Assembly (NCBI GenBank): GCA_002170275.2
Contig: NHFH02000006.1
Location: 8,414 to 29,595 of the forward strand
Direction: 5' to 3'
Origin: Candidatus Pelagibacter sp. TMED106
GTDB taxonomy: Bacteria > Pseudomonadota > Alphaproteobacteria > Pelagibacterales > Pelagibacteraceae
Length of the DNA stretch: 21,182 nucleotides
Below the pieces are notes generated by a model. That model saw nothing but the letters and a program-made list of their open reading frames with translations, did no database searches and was not told the DNA's origin. Each line of letters begins with the position of its first letter. Within the stretch, counting starts at the first letter, position 1. The translations under genes were made by a program, and so were the position numbers. Below are positions 20,251 to 21,182 of this stretch, one piece after another.

Positions 20251-20774
20251 TGACCAGGAAAATTAATTAAATTTTCAACTTTAAAACCTTGTTGTTCTAA
20301 TCTATCACAACCTTTTAAATCGAATAAATTAATTACAAAAATAAATCCAGCAATTTTACCTTTAGAAATTTTGATTAATTTAGCAGCAGCTTCTGCAGTA
20401 CCACCAGTTGCAATAAGGTCGTCAATTATTAAAACAGAATCATTTTCATCAATGGAGTCTTTGTGAATTTCGATTGTTGCTGTTCCATATTCTAGCTCAA
20501 AATCTACAGAATGAACTTCTGCAGGTAATTTATTTTTTTTTCTTAAAAGAATAAAAGGTTTTTTTAGCAAATATGAAATTGCTGAGGCAAAAACAAAGCC
20601 ACGTGATTCAATAGCAGCAATTTTATTAAATTTAAATTTTTTTGATTTTTCTATAATTTGATCTATCGTAGCTGAAAATGCATCTTTATCTTTTATTAAT
20701 GTTGTAATGTCTCTGAATAATATTCCTTTTTTAGGATAATCTTTAATAGATCTTATGTGGTCTTTTAAATTCAT
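20247..20774 (-). CDS. apt: Adenine phosphoribosyltransferase
   Basis: This 175-residue purine-salvage enzyme converts adenine and PRPP to AMP. FRDITTLIKD (20-29), IAAIESRGFVF (52-62) with the base-contacting Glu-Ser-Arg, KKNKLP (79-84) of the flexible loop, and the PRPP-binding VLIIDDLIATGGT (114-126) are all present and diagnostic of Apt. Length is typical. It diverges from mtnP with only 43 bases between starts. MtnP releases adenine from methylthioadenosine, so the pair recovers the adenine moiety lost in polyamine and other SAM-consuming reactions. The TAA stop overlaps the stop of the convergent glycosyltransferase gene by 3 bases, with no visible terminator. Confidence 0.96.
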   Translation of the reverse strand: MNLKDHIRSIKDYPKKGILFRDITTLIKDKDAFSATIDQIIEKSKKFKFNKIAAIESRGFVFASAISYLLKKPFILLRKKNKLPAEVHSVDFELEYGTATIEIHKDSIDENDSVLIIDDLIATGGTAEAAAKLIKISKGKIAGFIFVINLFDLKGCDRLEQQGFKVENLINFPGH

Positions 20775-20817
20775 TTTTTTTGATATTAATATATAAATCT
20801 TAAAGAATTTTAAAATT

Positions 20818-21182
20818 ATGGCAAATAATAAATTGGCAATTATTGGCGGAAGCGGTCTTTATGACGTAGAGGAATTTAAAGACCGGGAATTAATTGATAT
20901 TGACACTCCTTGGGGAAAACCTTCAGACCAAATTTTAAAAACCAAGTTTAATAACATAGAAGTGTTTTTCTTACCACGGCATGGAAAAGGTCATGATATT
21001 TCACCAACAAATATCAATTTTAGGGCTAATATTGATGCTTTAAAACAATTAGGAGTAACTGATATTGTTTCTATTTCAGCTGTAGGATCTCTTAAAGAAA
21101 ATTTACCACCAGGAAAATTTGTAGTTGTGGACCAATTTATTGATAGAACTTTTGCAAGAAAAAAAACTTTTTTTGAGGACGA
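20818..21182 (+). CDS. mtnP: S-methyl-5'-thioadenosine phosphorylase, 3'-truncated
   Basis: The frame opens at ATG 20818 and runs off the window end, giving 121 residues. LAIIGGSGLYD (6-16) is the phosphate-binding start of the MTAP/PNP trimeric phosphorylases. FLPRHGKGHDISP (51-63) and SISAVGSL (85-92) match methylthioadenosine phosphorylase; PRHG(K/R)GH and AVGSL distinguish it from ordinary purine nucleoside phosphorylase. The enzyme splits methylthioadenosine with phosphate to adenine and methylthioribose-1-phosphate. Apt, encoded divergently, would then convert the adenine to AMP. MTA is known as a by-product of SAM-dependent synthesis; whether the methylthioribose is recycled cannot be judged here. 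No strong Shine-Dalgarno precedes the ATG. Confidence 0.93.
   Translation, partial: MANNKLAIIGGSGLYDVEEFKDRELIDIDTPWGKPSDQILKTKFNNIEVFFLPRHGKGHDISPTNINFRANIDALKQLGVTDIVSISAVGSLKENLPPGKFVVVDQFIDRTFARKKTFFED

Overview
The window looks like chromosome from a SAR11-type (Pelagibacterales) marine alphaproteobacterium or a close relative. This is inferred from the strongly AT-rich DNA, very short intergenic gaps, many 1-8 nt gene overlaps, a DUF3553 protein typical of alphaproteobacteria, and an aprM-aprB-aprA cluster of the kind reported from SAR11 genomes. No rRNA, insertion sequence, phage gene, toxin-antitoxin pair or CRISPR array is visible. Almost all of it is coding, and no gene-free stretch exceeds 300 bases.

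Layout. Bases 1-813 are the 3' part of an ammonium transporter gene, closed by a clear intrinsic terminator. Bases 891-3946 hold a family-2-like glycosyltransferase, a rhodanese-domain protein, a kappa-GST/HCCA-isomerase-like protein overlapping an ABA4-like (DUF4281) membrane protein, and recX. Bases 3943-5020 are a minus-strand three-gene unit: DUF3553, cysQ-like phosphatase, and a 46-residue membrane protein. The two outer genes are very short ORFs found by reading the strand directly. mnmA (tRNA 2-thiouridylase) diverges from it. Bases 6181-6979 hold an unidentified six-helix membrane protein preceded by a 27-residue extremely basic microprotein with a strong Shine-Dalgarno. Bases 7055-11897 are a plus-strand run of five tightly packed genes: metC-like PLP enzyme, MFS transporter, then pabB, pabA and pabC homologues for p-aminobenzoate (folate) synthesis. 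A 195-base leader with inverted repeats precedes aprM-aprB-aprA (AMP-dependent sulfite oxidation / APS reductase), a 116-residue protein and a 41-residue membrane protein. A GNAT-like gene and a CAU-anticodon tRNA gene follow. Beside the tRNA lies a nucleotide-sugar block (rmlD-like, rmlA, rmlB on the minus strand, and a divergent family-2 glycosyltransferase). The window ends with apt diverging from a truncated mtnP.

How the genes fit together. Three metabolic themes recur. Sulfur: rhodanese, CysQ-like phosphatase, MetC, MnmA and AprMBA. Folate: PabBAC. Adenine salvage: MtnP releases adenine from methylthioadenosine and Apt converts it to AMP. The rml block plus glycosyltransferases suggests deoxy-sugar surface glycan, although no rmlC is present here. 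I found no clearly novel multi-gene defence or mobile system. The best second-look items are the structured leader of the apr operon, the uncharacterised proteins behind aprA, the Ala-type active-site motif in PabB, and four microproteins of 27-56 residues.
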